A stretch of DNA of 64,000 nt from Staphylococcus muscae (GTDB taxonomy: Bacteria > Bacillota > Bacilli > Staphylococcales > Staphylococcaceae). Both the position numbers and the translations under genes were made by a program. Of the stretch, positions 17,906-27,822 are shown one piece after another. The DNA is taken from positions 496,001-560,000 of the forward strand of contig NZ_CP027848.1 of the NCBI RefSeq assembly GCF_003019275.1. Reading direction: 5' to 3'. How positions within the stretch are numbered: position 1 is the stretch's first letter; every line of letters starts with the position of its first letter. The notes below the pieces were generated by a model. The model searched no databases and was not told where the DNA came from. It was given only the letters and a program-made list of their open reading frames with translations.

Positions 17906-18760
17906 TCAGTTTTCGATGTTGACTGGCACACATAATTGAATTTTTGTAAACGCATCATCAAAAGAAATATCAAGTGGATATATTTCTAGATATAATCTGT
18001 TTCTTTCATACGGTAACGTTAATTGTAAGCTTGTTTCGATGTAGTGCCATGCTTCACTGGTTGCATAGTCAATTTCTCCTTGCAAATTGAAGACGGCAAA
18101 TTGTTGCTCTGATAGGAAACGGTCTTCCAGATGTGCAGGAAATCGCTCACTTGCGACACCGACAAAAACCTCAAGGCCATGATCAAGTGGACAGCTGATC
18201 ACGAACAGTTCATGAGGGCTTCGATCGTTATATCGAATGATATCCTTTAAACGGCCGTCTGTTTGTAAGTCTTCCAAAAAGTCTGGAATAATAAAGTGAT
18301 TATCTAATTGTTCAGTTGGTATAAACCTTGAATACCCAACCAGTGATAAATCACCTATATTTTCTAATCGATATGGATATGGGGAGTTCGATGTTGTTGT
18401 TAGTTTTAAGTAGAGTCGGTCTTGAATTTTGAGTTGATCTTGCTTCGCCTTAGCTTGTAATGGTGATACACCGTGATAATCACTAAAATCATGCGCAAAA
18501 GCATTTGCGTCTGGATAGCGATATCGCTTTGCCAAATCAATCATGCGATTTGCACCATGAATCAAATCATGTGCCGCCAACGTCAAACGTCTCGCACGAC
18601 AGTATTGGAAAGGGGTGACACCTACAATCATTGTAAAAGATTGTTCCAAATGATAAGGAGAAATCCCAACGTAATCACTTAATGTTTGAAAATCAAATGA
18701 TTCTAATAGGTGATCTTCAATATATACAATGGCTTGTTGTACATGTTTGATAACGTCCAA
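17906..18760 (-). CDS. AraC family transcriptional regulator with GyrI-like effector domain
   Basis: A 284-residue regulator. The N-terminal third (about 1-105) has two helix-turn-helix units: DFQTLSDYVGISPYHLEQSF and the second with RMIDLAKRYRYPDANAFAHDF, followed by HGVSPLQAK, the usual AraC end. The remaining part resembles the GyrI/AraC effector-binding domain, which often binds small cationic or drug-like ligands. The predicted start is the TTG at 18760, eight bases after GGAG; an in-frame GTG at 18769 lies inside that site and is unlikely. S. aureus carries a related gene between gnd and zwf. The ligand and targets are unknown. Confidence 0.82.
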   Translation of the reverse strand: MDVIKHVQQAIVYIEDHLLESFDFQTLSDYVGISPYHLEQSFTMIVGVTPFQYCRARRLTLAAHDLIHGANRMIDLAKRYRYPDANAFAHDFSDYHGVSPLQAKAKQDQLKIQDRLYLKLTTTSNSPYPYRLENIGDLSLVGYSRFIPTEQLDNHFIIPDFLEDLQTDGRLKDIIRYNDRSPHELFVISCPLDHGLEVFVGVASERFPAHLEDRFLSEQQFAVFNLQGEIDYATSEAWHYIETSLQLTLPYERNRLYLEIYPLDISFDDAFTKIQLCVPVNIEN

Positions 18761-18769
18761 AATGGTCAC

Positions 18770-18992
18770 TCCTTAAATAAAATTTACATTGTTCTTATAT
18801 TATCATATTAAAAATTATGTGCATAAATGGCATTAAAAATAATTTGAAAAGCATTTGAGTAGTCATATGCAGAAAAGAGAAAAGTGGTGTTGAAAAACAT
18901 CTTATTGACCCATTATGACTGTGCTTCATTCAAAGGTCTGTACTATTCATGGATGTCTCATTCCTATATAAGTTATTATAAATCAAAAAAGA
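18770..18992. other. Intergenic stretch between zwf terminator and the AraC-type gene
   Basis: Together with the adjacent hairpin this is a 290-base gap. It is AT-rich and must hold the promoter of the minus-strand regulator gene; I see no coding region and no conserved RNA element. Confidence 0.5.
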
Positions 18993-19022
18993 CTAAGTTA
19001 CACGGATAATTATGTAACTTAG
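18985..19022 (-). terminator. Terminator of zwf
   Basis: On the minus strand, a 10 bp stem (19022-19013 with 19002-18993, CTAAGTTACA type) is followed by tcttttttga, about 37 bases past the zwf stop. Confidence 0.8.
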
Positions 19023-19058
19023 CCCATTTTATAATTAGTGCATAGAAAAACAATTCTA

Positions 19059-20543
19059 TTATTGAATATCTTCCCACCATTTAAAACCATCTCGGCTCAA
19101 GAGTAAGTGACTGTCTAATGGACCGTTAGTACCAGATGCATAATTTGGAAATTCTGGTTCAAATTTGTTCCATGCCTCTTGAATTGCATCAACAAATTTC
19201 CATGTTGACTTTAATTCTTCCCAGTGCGTAAAGTTTGTTGCATCACCTTTTAAGCAATCATACAACAAGTTCTCATAAGCATCTACTGTATTCATTTTGT
19301 CTTGTGCACTCATTGAATATGATAGTTGAACCGGTTCTGTTTCGATACCTTGTACATATTTTTTACCATTTAAATGAATTGACACACCTTCGTTCGGTTG
19401 AATGTTAATGACTAGAAGATTAGAGTCTAAATGTTGATCTTTATCATAGTAAAGGTTCATTGGTACTTCTTTAAATTCAACGACGACTTGAATACATTTG
19501 CGTTTCATTCGTTTACCCGTGCGAATATAGAAAGGGACACCTGCCCATCTGAAGTTATTAATCATTACTTTACCTGCAACAAAGGTAGGTGTCACAGAGT
19601 CTTCGGCTACTTTGTCTTCATCTCTATAACCCACTACTGCTTCTCCATCAATTTCACCCGCATCATATTGGCCACGAACAAAATTATGACGGACTTCTTC
19701 AGGCTCAAGAATGTTCAAAGACTTCAACACTTTAACTTTTTCGGAACGAATGTCATCACTATGCAAGCTAATAGGGGGTTCCATCGCAAGAAGTGCAACC
19801 ATTTGTAACATGTGGTTTTGAACCATATCTTTTAACGCACCACTAGATTCATAGTAACCACCTCGATCTTCAACACCTAATACTTCTGATGAGGTTACTT
19901 GAATATTAGAGATGTATTTATTATTCCATAACGGTTCAAACATCGCATTGCTGAAGCGTAAAACTTCAATATTTTGAACCATATCTTTTCCGAGATAATG
20001 GTCGATACGGAAAATCTCTTTTTCTTTAAATGAACGTCTAATCTGTTTATTGAGTGCTTCTGCAGATTTTAAATCTGTACCAAATGGTTTTTCAATCACT
20101 AAGCGTTTGAAGCCAGATGTTTTTGTTAAACCAGATGATTTCAAATAATCTGTGACAACACCAAAAAATTGTGGTGCCATCGCTAAATAAAACAATCGAT
20201 TTCCATCAAGTGAAAATTGTCGGTCTAAGTCATTACTCAAAGCCAACAATTCCTCATAACTTTTTTCATTATTGACATCTAATCTTTGATAAAAAACATG
20301 CTGCATAAATTGGTCTAAATGCTTAGTGTCATGAACATGTGCTTGAATTGATGCTTTGACTTGTGCTCTAAAATCATCAACTGTTAAATCACGGCGACCA
20401 ATTCCGACAATCGCAATTCTATCGTCTAGATTATCTTGTTGAAATAAATGAAATAACGATGGAAATAGTTTACGGTGGCTTAAATCACCAGTAGCGCCAA
20501 AGATTGTAATAAGCGCAGGAATATGATTATGTGTCTTATTCAA
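19059..20543 (-). CDS. zwf: Glucose-6-phosphate 1-dehydrogenase
   Basis: A 494-residue NADP-dependent enzyme that opens the oxidative pentose phosphate pathway. The coenzyme site TIFGATGDLSHRKLFPSLF is at the N terminus, the conserved VIEKPFGTDLKSAEALN in the middle, and the active site RIDHYLGKDMVQNI holds the catalytic histidine region. A C-terminal FVDAIQEAW segment is normal. The start is a TTG at 20543 with GAGG nine bases upstream; there is no ATG at the equivalent site, so weak initiation is built in. It is divergent from rnz with a 154-base shared promoter region. Confidence 0.96.
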   Translation of the reverse strand: MNKTHNHIPALITIFGATGDLSHRKLFPSLFHLFQQDNLDDRIAIVGIGRRDLTVDDFRAQVKASIQAHVHDTKHLDQFMQHVFYQRLDVNNEKSYEELLALSNDLDRQFSLDGNRLFYLAMAPQFFGVVTDYLKSSGLTKTSGFKRLVIEKPFGTDLKSAEALNKQIRRSFKEKEIFRIDHYLGKDMVQNIEVLRFSNAMFEPLWNNKYISNIQVTSSEVLGVEDRGGYYESSGALKDMVQNHMLQMVALLAMEPPISLHSDDIRSEKVKVLKSLNILEPEEVRHNFVRGQYDAGEIDGEAVVGYRDEDKVAEDSVTPTFVAGKVMINNFRWAGVPFYIRTGKRMKRKCIQVVVEFKEVPMNLYYDKDQHLDSNLLVINIQPNEGVSIHLNGKKYVQGIETEPVQLSYSMSAQDKMNTVDAYENLLYDCLKGDATNFTHWEELKSTWKFVDAIQEAWNKFEPEFPNYASGTNGPLDSHLLLSRDGFKWWEDIQ

Positions 20544-20697
20544 GATTCAAAACCTCAATTCTTCGTAGTGTGATACGTTCTCATTATAAAACATGAGCAC
20601 CGCATGGGTCATATATTCTGCTTTATTATATCATGCTATATTTTTAAGCACGGTTCAACTATAATCTATGATAGGATAACGCTAAGGAGGCGTAAAA

Positions 20698-21615
20698 ATG
20701 GAAATCATTTTTTTCGGAACAAGCGCAGGGTTACCAACTAAAGAGAGACATACTCAATCTATCGCACTGAAACTAGAGCCTTACGCAACAGATATTTGGC
20801 TATTTGATGTTGGAGAGGCGACACAACATCAAATTCTACATCATTCGATTAAGTTAGGAAAGGTAAGCCATATCTTCATTACCCATATGCACGGTGATCA
20901 TGTTTATGGATTACCAGGGGTCTTGACTAGCCGTTCATTTCAAGGTGGGGAAGGGAAACCACTAACAATCATCGGCCCTAAAGGTATAAAAGCTTATATC
21001 GAAGCAAGCTTAACTTTCACTCATGTACATCTCAATTATCCTTTACATATCATCGAGATTGACCAACAACTCGACTTAACCATTGACCAATTTGAAGTAC
21101 AAGCTCGTATGCTCAATCACGGTGTACCTTGTTTTGGTTATCGTATACAAGCACCAAGTACACCGGGCACATTAGATGTAGCTAAATTGAAAGCAATTGG
21201 TATGGAACCGGGACCGCAATATCAACAAGTAAAAAAATATGATACTTTTGAATTTGAAGGTGTTACATATGATGCGCATCAATTTAAAGCACCCGACAAA
21301 TTAGGTCCAATTGTTGCAGTTTTTGGTGATACAAAACCATGTGACAATGAATGCATATTAGCTCAAAATGCAGATGTTATCGTTCACGAAGCGACATACA
21401 TCGAAGGTGATAAGCAACTCGCCAATGATTATCATCATAGTCATATTGATGATGTGCTCGAATTAATCACACGTAATAACGTGAAACATGCCTTATTGAC
21501 ACATCTGAGCAATCGTTATACAAAAGAAGATGTCAAAGCAATCGACCAGCAATTAAAAGCTTCTCATACCGCTTCTTTTCAATTCGTACACGATTTCGAT
21601 GCATATCAATTCTAA
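20698..21615 (+). CDS. rnz: Ribonuclease Z
   Basis: A 305-residue metallo-beta-lactamase-fold endonuclease that trims the 3' trailer of tRNA precursors. The zinc motif is [16 protein letters not shown] (HxHxDH), with [17 protein letters not shown] at the N terminus, the region [11 protein letters not shown] that positions the active site, VFGDTKPC and the final histidine in HSHIDD. The exosite segment expected of RNase Z is present between about 150 and 185. Start ATG at 20698 has a full AAGGAGG. Confidence 0.95.
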   Translation: MEIIFFGTSAGLPTKERHTQSIALKLEPYATDIWLFDVGEATQHQILHHSIKLGKVSHIFITHMHGDHVYGLPGVLTSRSFQGGEGKPLTIIGPKGIKAYIEASLTFTHVHLNYPLHIIEIDQQLDLTIDQFEVQARMLNHGVPCFGYRIQAPSTPGTLDVAKLKAIGMEPGPQYQQVKKYDTFEFEGVTYDAHQFKAPDKLGPIVAVFGDTKPCDNECILAQNADVIVHEATYIEGDKQLANDYHHSHIDDVLELITRNNVKHALLTHLSNRYTKEDVKAIDQQLKASHTASFQFVHDFDAYQF

Positions 21616-21616
21616 A

Positions 21617-21665
21617 AAAACAAGACGGTAAAATGATTTGCGTTCATTTTACCGTCTTGTTTTTA
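21617..21665. terminator. Bidirectional terminator between rnz and proC
   Basis: A perfect 17 bp stem (21620-21636 with 21644-21660, ACAAGACGGTAAAATGA type) around a seven-base loop, flanked by A and T runs on both sides. Confidence 0.9.
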
Positions 21666-22484
21666 TGACTCATTTTCTTCTTGTTCCGAAAGTTCAACGC
21701 TACGCTCAACCGCTGCATTTAAACAATCTTCAAAAATCCCTTCAATATCGTAGTTGGATAATGCATTCAAACCTGCTTGTGTCGTACCACCTTTAGATGT
21801 AATGTTTTTTCGTAATTGTTCCATACTAAGGTCTGAACGTTCAATCATTTTACTCGTTCCGATAATTAGTTCACGAATTGATTCTTCAACTTGTGATTTA
21901 TCAAGGCCTAACTTTGTACCTGCATCGACATATTTTTCAAAAACATGATACAAAAATGCCGGACCGCTTCCTGTAATCGCTGTCACTTGATGAAGGTGAT
22001 CTTCCTTCACTTCAATTGCCGAACCGAATGCATTGATGACTTCTAATACTTCATCTTTAGACTTCGGTCCAAAGTTTCTTGAAAAGCTTAATCCTGTGAC
22101 AGAATGACCAACATGTGCATTCGTATTTGGCATAATACGCGCAATTGGGTTAGACACATCGAGTGCTTCTCGGATATATGAAATCGGTAACCCTGCCATG
22201 ATTGAAATAAACTTATTCTTTGAATCGACATGTGCATGCATGCGTTCTGCAAGTTCATTAAAATCATGTGGTTTTGAACCGAGAAATACATAATCCGCAT
22301 CTTTCAATAACTCCGCATCATCATAGCTATATTGAATTCCTAATTCGGACTGATATTGTTGTAGCGCCGCTTCGTTTGAACGATTTGTTAAATATATATT
22401 TTCTGCTGGTAATACTTTAGAGTTAATAATACCTGTGAAGATAGCGTGTGCCATATTGCCTGCCCCATAAAATACAATTTTCAT
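21663..22484 (-). CDS. proC: Pyrroline-5-carboxylate reductase
   Basis: A 273-residue enzyme that makes the last step of proline synthesis, reducing pyrroline-5-carboxylate with NAD(P)H. It shows the nucleotide site FYGAGNMAHAIFTGI, FLGSKPHDF, IMPNTNAHVGHSVTGLSF and the family signature SKGGTTQAGLNAL near residue 230. A ggaagtg site precedes the ATG. The stop lies inside the terminator shared with rnz. Confidence 0.95.
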   Translation of the reverse strand: MKIVFYGAGNMAHAIFTGIINSKVLPAENIYLTNRSNEAALQQYQSELGIQYSYDDAELLKDADYVFLGSKPHDFNELAERMHAHVDSKNKFISIMAGLPISYIREALDVSNPIARIMPNTNAHVGHSVTGLSFSRNFGPKSKDEVLEVINAFGSAIEVKEDHLHQVTAITGSGPAFLYHVFEKYVDAGTKLGLDKSQVEESIRELIIGTSKMIERSDLSMEQLRKNITSKGGTTQAGLNALSNYDIEGIFEDCLNAAVERSVELSEQEENES

Positions 22485-22563
22485 TTTCTTTTCACTTCCT
22501 CATCTCTTTTCTATATTTTATACTAACATAAATAAGATTTTGGACAAAAAGGAGTATCAACAT

Positions 22564-23331
22564 ATGGATCATAAACACTTTTTGGTAACAGGGGCTACAA
22601 GTGGTATTGGTTATGAACTCGTAAAGCAATTACATTATCATGGTGCAAGACTCACTTTATTAATTAGAGATGAAGAGAAAGCAACACAATTATTTCCAAC
22701 TAAAAGTTTCCCAAATATAAGCTTTATCGTATGTGATTTAAACGACACAACAGCAATTGAAAATTTATCATCAGATTTTCAAAAACTAAATGTATCATTT
22801 GATGGATTTATACATAGTGCCGGTCTCGGTTACTTTAAATCATTGGCATCACATACAACGGAGGAATTGTTAAAAACATATCGTTTAAATGTGATTCATT
22901 TTGCGGTATTACTCAATGTGATCAAACCATTCTTAGTAACAAATCCGCAAATTGTTGCACTCAGCAGTATGTCTGGACTGGCGACACAGCCCTATGCGGC
23001 ACATTATGGGGCGAGTAAAGCAGCTTTAATTCAAATTTTAAACGCCTTACGTATAGAAGAACCATCTTATCACGTATTAAACGTGATATTAGGTCCTGTG
23101 AAAACACCATTCCATGATCATTCAGACCCATCAGGAACATTCAAGCGTAAAACAGCTTTATTTATGTTAAAGCCAGAACAAGTGGCAAAAGATATTATTG
23201 TGGCAATGAACAAAGGGCATCAAGAACTACGTGCACCAAAGTGGATGTCCATGATGCTCAGACTTTATTCATTGGCACCTAGAACTATTGAAAAAGCAGC
23301 CAAACCATTCTTTATGAGCAAGAAGCAATAA
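22564..23331 (+). CDS. Short-chain dehydrogenase/reductase
   Basis: A 255-residue classical SDR oxidoreductase. The cofactor site is VTGATSGIGYELVKQL, then CDLND, HSAGLGYFKS (NAG-like), the catalytic serine in ALSSMSGLA and tyrosine-lysine in YGASKAALIQ. The substrate cannot be told from sequence. The ATG at 22564 has AAGGAG nine bases upstream; an earlier in-frame ATG at 22540 would place that site inside the gene. Its divergent neighbour is proC, with about 80 bases between them. Confidence 0.88.
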   Translation: MDHKHFLVTGATSGIGYELVKQLHYHGARLTLLIRDEEKATQLFPTKSFPNISFIVCDLNDTTAIENLSSDFQKLNVSFDGFIHSAGLGYFKSLASHTTEELLKTYRLNVIHFAVLLNVIKPFLVTNPQIVALSSMSGLATQPYAAHYGASKAALIQILNALRIEEPSYHVLNVILGPVKTPFHDHSDPSGTFKRKTALFMLKPEQVAKDIIVAMNKGHQELRAPKWMSMMLRLYSLAPRTIEKAAKPFFMSKKQ

Positions 23332-23332
23332 A

Positions 23333-23400
23333 AAAAGCCAGAAATGTGTAAGTGGGCTATCTTTCAATACGAAAGATTCCAACAACATTTCTGGCTTTTA
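23333..23400. terminator. Bidirectional terminator between SDR and aldo/keto reductase genes
   Basis: A perfect 15 bp outer stem (23333-23347 with 23385-23399, AAAAGCCAGAAATGT type) encloses a 37-base loop that itself holds a small ATCTTTC/GAAAGAT hairpin. Confidence 0.8.
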
Positions 23401-23411
23401 ACCTTTATTTA

Positions 23412-24320
23412 TTATTTTAAGTGATGTGTATAGTTTAAGTCTTTAACAATGGCTCTTGCTTTCTTAACGATTGCTGGATCGATTGTTTTGTCATACTGCG
23501 CAACATTTTGGCGTAATTGTTCAGATGAGCTTGCACCAACAATGATAGAACCTAATGCATCAAATGACTTCAAATAACTAAATGTAAGTGCTGTTAATTC
23601 AGGTTCTAAGTCGTGTAGTTGAGACACCGTTTTTGCAAGTGTATCAGCATCATACTCAAAAATGCCATCGTTAAATTTTTGAGTAAGTGCCTTGTTATAA
23701 TTTTGTGTAAATAATCCTTTAAACACAGGGCCACGTGCCAACACTTTTACACCTTTTTCATGCACTTCATCCATCAGCATTTCAGGACGGTTATCTATTA
23801 GGTTGAACTGCGACATCAGTACTTCGATATCACTGTTTGCTAAATAATATCGAATAACATTAGGACGAATAGAAGAAAGACCATACCCTTTTACCAAACC
23901 TTCTTTTTTGAGTTCTTCAAACGCACTGATTGTCTCATCGAGTGGATCTTCAATCGTACCACCGTGTAACATATATAAGTCTAGATGTTCTAACCCAAGA
24001 CGTTGCAATGATTGTTTAATGTTCTCTTTAATATGTTTCTTTGAAGGATTCCATACCATATCACCATTGGGTTTCAGTTGGTTACCAACTTTCGTGCCAA
24101 TCACAATATCATCTCTTTGTTGATACTGACTTAAAATATTTCCAACAATTTTTTCATTTTCACCTTTATCATAAATGTCTGCTGTATCAAAGTAGGTAAT
24201 ACCTGATTCGAGTGCTGTTTCTATGATTTCTTGAGCTTGTTTTTCATTCGTTCCGAGACTCATACAACCTAAACCTAATTCGGATAAGGCAAGACCACTT
24301 TTCAATATATTTTTTTGCAT
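23412..24320 (-). CDS. Aldo/keto reductase
   Basis: A 302-residue NADPH-dependent oxidoreductase with the TIM-barrel family marks: TYFDTADIYDKGENEKIVG (Asp and Tyr of the catalytic tetrad), VIGTKVGNQL (Lys) and LDLYMLHGG (His), then SIIVGASSSEQL, the NADPH site. Substrate unknown. The start is set at the ATG whose first base is 24320, because GGAAGGAG lies just upstream; a longer frame to 24434 would add 38 residues unlike the family and cross the promoter of nudF. Confidence 0.88.
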   Translation of the reverse strand: MQKNILKSGLALSELGLGCMSLGTNEKQAQEIIETALESGITYFDTADIYDKGENEKIVGNILSQYQQRDDIVIGTKVGNQLKPNGDMVWNPSKKHIKENIKQSLQRLGLEHLDLYMLHGGTIEDPLDETISAFEELKKEGLVKGYGLSSIRPNVIRYYLANSDIEVLMSQFNLIDNRPEMLMDEVHEKGVKVLARGPVFKGLFTQNYNKALTQKFNDGIFEYDADTLAKTVSQLHDLEPELTALTFSYLKSFDALGSIIVGASSSEQLRQNVAQYDKTIDPAIVKKARAIVKDLNYTHHLK

Positions 24321-24396
24321 GATGATTCTCCTTCCGATAAACTTTATATGTATTATCATATCAAAGAGTTTACGCAAAATAAAAGGAGTGGCATTT

Positions 24397-24939
24397 ATGA
24401 ATTTTGAAGAAAAGACAATTGAAAAGGAATCCATATATCAAGGGCGGATTATTGATGTGGAAAAGCATCTTGTTTCATTGCCAAATGGGGAAACAGCTTT
24501 ACGTGAAGTAGTGAAGCATAATGGTGCCGTTGCGGTATGTGCAGTTACACCTGAAGGGAAAGTAATACTCGTTAAGCAATTCCGTAAACCATTGGAACAT
24601 ACACTTGTAGAAATACCTGCAGGAAAGTTAGAACCTGGTGAAGATCGCGTATCTGCAGCTATGCGCGAACTGGAAGAAGAGACAGGATATCGTGCACGTT
24701 CACTGCAACATATTGGTGACGTATATGGTACACCAGGTTTTTCAAATGAATTAATTTCCATCTACTTTACAGATGATATTGAAAAAGGGGAAATGAACTT
24801 AGACGAAGATGAATTTGTTGAACCAATACTTTATTCATTATCAGATATAGAAAATGCAGTGAAAAACCGTGAAATCAATGATGCGAAGACTTTAATCGCC
24901 TTTCAGCATGCATTATTAGTTTATAATCATTCTAAATAA
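24397..24939 (+). CDS. nudF: NUDIX hydrolase, ADP-ribose pyrophosphatase type
   Basis: A 180-residue hydrolase, most like NudF/YqkG which splits ADP-ribose to AMP and ribose 5-phosphate. The NUDIX box is present from GKLEPGED to RELEEETGY (about residues 79-101), followed by YGTPGFSNELISIYF, a proline-glycine region typical of ADP-ribose pyrophosphatases. The ATG at 24397 follows AAAAGGAG at 24381-24388. It is divergent from the aldo/keto reductase and lies upstream of fur as nudF-fur-xerD, the S. aureus arrangement. Confidence 0.9.
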   Translation: MNFEEKTIEKESIYQGRIIDVEKHLVSLPNGETALREVVKHNGAVAVCAVTPEGKVILVKQFRKPLEHTLVEIPAGKLEPGEDRVSAAMRELEEETGYRARSLQHIGDVYGTPGFSNELISIYFTDDIEKGEMNLDEDEFVEPILYSLSDIENAVKNREINDAKTLIAFQHALLVYNHSK

Positions 24940-25035
24940 AACAGAAGAAATGATTGCTTTTTTTCTCATTTACTGGTATTTTATAGTCATATAAACAATA
25001 CTAATTTTAATTATCAGTAGAGGAGTGAAGCTGCC

Positions 25036-25494
25036 GTGGAAGAACGACTTAATCGCGTGAAGCAGCAATTGCAGCAATCATCGTATAAGTTAACACCCCA
25101 ACGTGAAGCAACCGTACGTGTCCTTATCGAGAATGAGGCAGACCACCTCAGTGCAGAAGATGTATATTTGAAAGTAAAAGAAAAAGCCCCAGAAATTGGA
25201 CTTGCGACTGTTTATCGAACTTTAGAATTATTAGCAGATATTAAAGTTGTCGACAAAGTAAGCTTCGGTGACGGTGTTTCTCGTTTTGACCTGCGCAAAG
25301 AAGGTTCTAAACACTTCCATCATCATCTCGTTTGTATGGAATGCGGTCGTGTGGATGAAATTGACGAGGACCTTTTACCGCAAGTTGAAGAGCGAGTGGA
25401 AAATGAATTTGAATTTAAAATTTTAGACCACCGATTAACTTTTCACGGCATTTGTAAGACATGCCAACAAGCTGGTAAAGGGGCAGACGCTTAG
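25036..25494 (+). CDS. fur: Ferric uptake regulator Fur
   Basis: A 152-residue metal-dependent repressor. The winged helix covers about 15-85, with recognition helix IGLATVYRTLELLAD; then FDLRKEGSKHFHHHLVCMECGRVDEI, holding the histidine-rich metal site (quoted residues 92-117 are given as range in the family), and a second CKTC pair near the C terminus that completes a structural zinc site with CMEC. It is closest to the true S. aureus Fur, not to Zur or PerR. The start is a GTG at 25036 with aggag ten bases upstream. xerD follows after 26 bases. Confidence 0.94.
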   Translation: MEERLNRVKQQLQQSSYKLTPQREATVRVLIENEADHLSAEDVYLKVKEKAPEIGLATVYRTLELLADIKVVDKVSFGDGVSRFDLRKEGSKHFHHHLVCMECGRVDEIDEDLLPQVEERVENEFEFKILDHRLTFHGICKTCQQAGKGADA

Positions 25495-25520
25495 GAAACT
25501 ACGAGAATCGAGGTCATAGC

Positions 25521-26408
25521 ATGGAAGAAGTCCGAGATGAATATTTAAGATTTATACAACTTGAAAAGGGCTTATCTGCAAATACAATTGCTGCATATCG
25601 GCGTGACTTAAACCAATATATCGAATTTTTAAACTCACAAAAAGTGGGGCAACTAGATTTTGTAACACGAGATATAATACAACAATGCTTTGCTGTACGC
25701 CATGATGAAGGCCATTCGGCTAAGTCAATTGCACGTTTCACTTCTACCATAAGAAGCTTTCATCAATTCGCATTACGTGAACGTTATACTTCTCAAGATC
25801 CGACTGTACTGATTACGACACCGAAATATGAACGGAAATTGCCGGATGTGTTATCTGTCGATGAAGTCGACAAACTATTATCTTCATTCGATTTAAGTAA
25901 AGCGAATGATTATCGCAACCGTACCATGCTCGAGTTACTTTACGCCACAGGTATGCGTGTATCCGAATTAATTTTCGTTGAAATACAAGATATCAACTTA
26001 GTCATGGGCTTTGTGAAAGTGTTTGGTAAAGGGAATAAGGAACGGATTATCCCGCTCGGGGAAACCGTCATTCAATATTTGACACACTATCTCGAAGAAG
26101 TACGCCCTCAACTACTCAAAAAGACGGTCACAGATGTGTTGTTTCTCAATCTACACGGTAAACCTTTATCTAGACAAGGTGTCTGGAAAATGATCAAACA
26201 AGCAGGTGTTAAAGCTGGTTTATCGAAACGCTTAACACCGCATACATTACGTCATTCCTTTGCAACACATCTGTTGGAGAACGGAGCTGATTTACGTGCT
26301 GTCCAAGAAATGCTTGGACATTCTGACATTTCAACGACACAACTATATACACACGTCTCCAGTACTCAGATTCGTAAAATATATCAATCATATCATCCAA
26401 GAGCATAG
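25521..26408 (+). CDS. xerD: Tyrosine recombinase XerD
   Basis: A 295-residue site-specific recombinase that resolves chromosome dimers at dif together with XerC. The N-terminal core-binding domain (LEKGLSANTIAAYRRDL) is followed by the catalytic domain with Arg in YATGMRVSELIFV, Lys in FGKGNKERIIPL, HTLRHSFATHLLENG (His, Arg), LGHSDISTTQLY (His and the nucleophile Tyr). All catalytic residues are present. Gene order fur-xerD is as in S. aureus. Confidence 0.95.
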   Translation: MEEVRDEYLRFIQLEKGLSANTIAAYRRDLNQYIEFLNSQKVGQLDFVTRDIIQQCFAVRHDEGHSAKSIARFTSTIRSFHQFALRERYTSQDPTVLITTPKYERKLPDVLSVDEVDKLLSSFDLSKANDYRNRTMLELLYATGMRVSELIFVEIQDINLVMGFVKVFGKGNKERIIPLGETVIQYLTHYLEEVRPQLLKKTVTDVLFLNLHGKPLSRQGVWKMIKQAGVKAGLSKRLTPHTLRHSFATHLLENGADLRAVQEMLGHSDISTTQLYTHVSSTQIRKIYQSYHPRA

Positions 26409-26427
26409 AATGACGCTATTATACTCA

Positions 26428-26476
26428 AAGACTAGTAAACAAAAGTTTGCGACGGCACTTTTCGTTTACTAGTCTT
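26428..26476. terminator. Convergent terminator hairpin, xerD / DUF309 gene
   Basis: A 13 bp perfect stem (26428-26440 with 26464-26476, AAGACTAGTAAAC type). The right arm overlaps the last codons of the minus-strand DUF309 gene. The T runs are short, so activity is less sure than for other hairpins here. Confidence 0.6.
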
Positions 26477-26993
26477 TCTTGTTGTTTCCATGCATACGAC
26501 GTAATCTTAATGCTTTCTCACGCGCATCAATCACAGGTGTTCGATCTCGAAGTCGGTGATAATGCATAATGTCTGGTGTGTCAACAATGGTCGTATTTAC
26601 CACATAATCGTTGTAAGTGCTCTTTATAGATTGCTCCATCTCTTTTAACAATGGCAATTCAATCGGTCTAAAGCACTTTTCTTGCTCAATGTCGGTACAT
26701 AATTGTTGTATTTGTTTCCGAAATGCATTCGGTTGTAAACCATATGACGCAATACTTTCATCCGCATATTGATTGATAATTTTTATAGACTTTTTGAAAG
26801 TACGCAACGCACCTTTTAAGTTACAACGTCGATAATGATAAGACGCAGTCGCAAATAAAATCAAACCGACAACAAAGTCGTCTTTTGTATAGTGATTTTG
26901 TTGTTTCCATGCATCTTCCAAAATGTCATGACATAAAAAATAATGTTGCTTTGTATGAAACTGATAATAAAATGTTAATAGTGCGTCTTGCAC
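26469..26993 (-). CDS. DUF309 domain-containing protein
   Basis: A 174-residue protein with the DUF309 mark near the N terminus (HYFLCHDILEDAWKQQ, a His-x3-Glu type motif) and the helical repeat LILFATASYHYRRCNLKGAL. The family is common in Firmicutes and archaea; its molecular function is not known to me. The GTG at 26993 is taken as start since GGAG lies eight bases before it; the GTG at 27002 overlaps that site. It is transcribed away from scpA, as in S. aureus. Confidence 0.8.
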   Translation of the reverse strand: MQDALLTFYYQFHTKQHYFLCHDILEDAWKQQNHYTKDDFVVGLILFATASYHYRRCNLKGALRTFKKSIKIINQYADESIASYGLQPNAFRKQIQQLCTDIEQEKCFRPIELPLLKEMEQSIKSTYNDYVVNTTIVDTPDIMHYHRLRDRTPVIDAREKALRLRRMHGNNKKD

Positions 26994-27087
26994 AGCAATC
27001 ACTCCAAAAATTTATTCTCACTCATAAACATGCTATAATAATTTTTGGTAAGATGCACTTAACATGCAAAATTAGAGAGGCTTTAAC

Positions 27088-27822
27088 ATGTATGAAGTAA
27101 AATTAGACGCCTTTAATGGGCCTTTGGATTTATTGCTCCATTTAATTCAACAATTTGAAATTGATATTTATGATATCCCGATGAATGCATTGACTGAACA
27201 ATATATGCAGTATGTTCATGCGATGAAACAATTAGATATTAACGTTGCAAGTGAATATTTAGTAATGGCTTCTGAACTGCTCATGATTAAAAGTCAACTG
27301 TTACTCCCAGATCATTCAGCTGATGAACTGGTTGATGAAGACCCACGTGAAGCGTTAGTAGGTAAGTTGTTAGAATATCAAAATTATAAAGAATATGCCG
27401 AGATGTTAAATGACAAGAGAGAAGCACGCAGTCATTACTATACGAAAACCGCTACGGATCTTTCAAAATATGAGTTGACTGAACGAATACCAGAAGGAAC
27501 ACACATTGATTTAACAAAATTAATCGTTGCTTATCAAAAAATGAAGCACCGTATTGCACTCAAAAAACCAAAAAGTGTTGATATACAAAAAGAAACATTT
27601 ACGATTCAACAATCCACAGATCGCATCTATCATCAACTCGATCAACGAGAAACCGTTACTTTTTTTGATCTATTTACATTTAATGAGTCCATAGAACACG
27701 TTGTCACATATTTTTTAGCGTTGCTAGAAATGGCAAAAACAGGCATGATACAACTTCAACAAATTGAAGCATTTCACAATATTGAAATCACAAAAGGAGT
27801 CAATTATGGCACACAATCTTAA
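27088..27822 (+). CDS. scpA: Segregation and condensation protein A
   Basis: A 244-residue kleisin that links the heads of the SMC dimer and recruits ScpB for chromosome condensation and segregation. The family N terminus [23 protein letters not shown] is recognisable, followed by the helix [15 protein letters not shown] and a C-terminal winged-helix part (about 165-240) that contacts the SMC head. The start has agagagg upstream. It overlaps scpB by 17 bases. Confidence 0.95.
   Translation: MYEVKLDAFNGPLDLLLHLIQQFEIDIYDIPMNALTEQYMQYVHAMKQLDINVASEYLVMASELLMIKSQLLLPDHSADELVDEDPREALVGKLLEYQNYKEYAEMLNDKREARSHYYTKTATDLSKYELTERIPEGTHIDLTKLIVAYQKMKHRIALKKPKSVDIQKETFTIQQSTDRIYHQLDQRETVTFFDLFTFNESIEHVVTYFLALLEMAKTGMIQLQQIEAFHNIEITKGVNYGTQS

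Noticed and set aside
23412..24434. Longer start for the aldo/keto reductase
   Set aside because: The extra 38 residues overlap the nudF start and its promoter, while a GGAAGGAG site supports the start at 24320.
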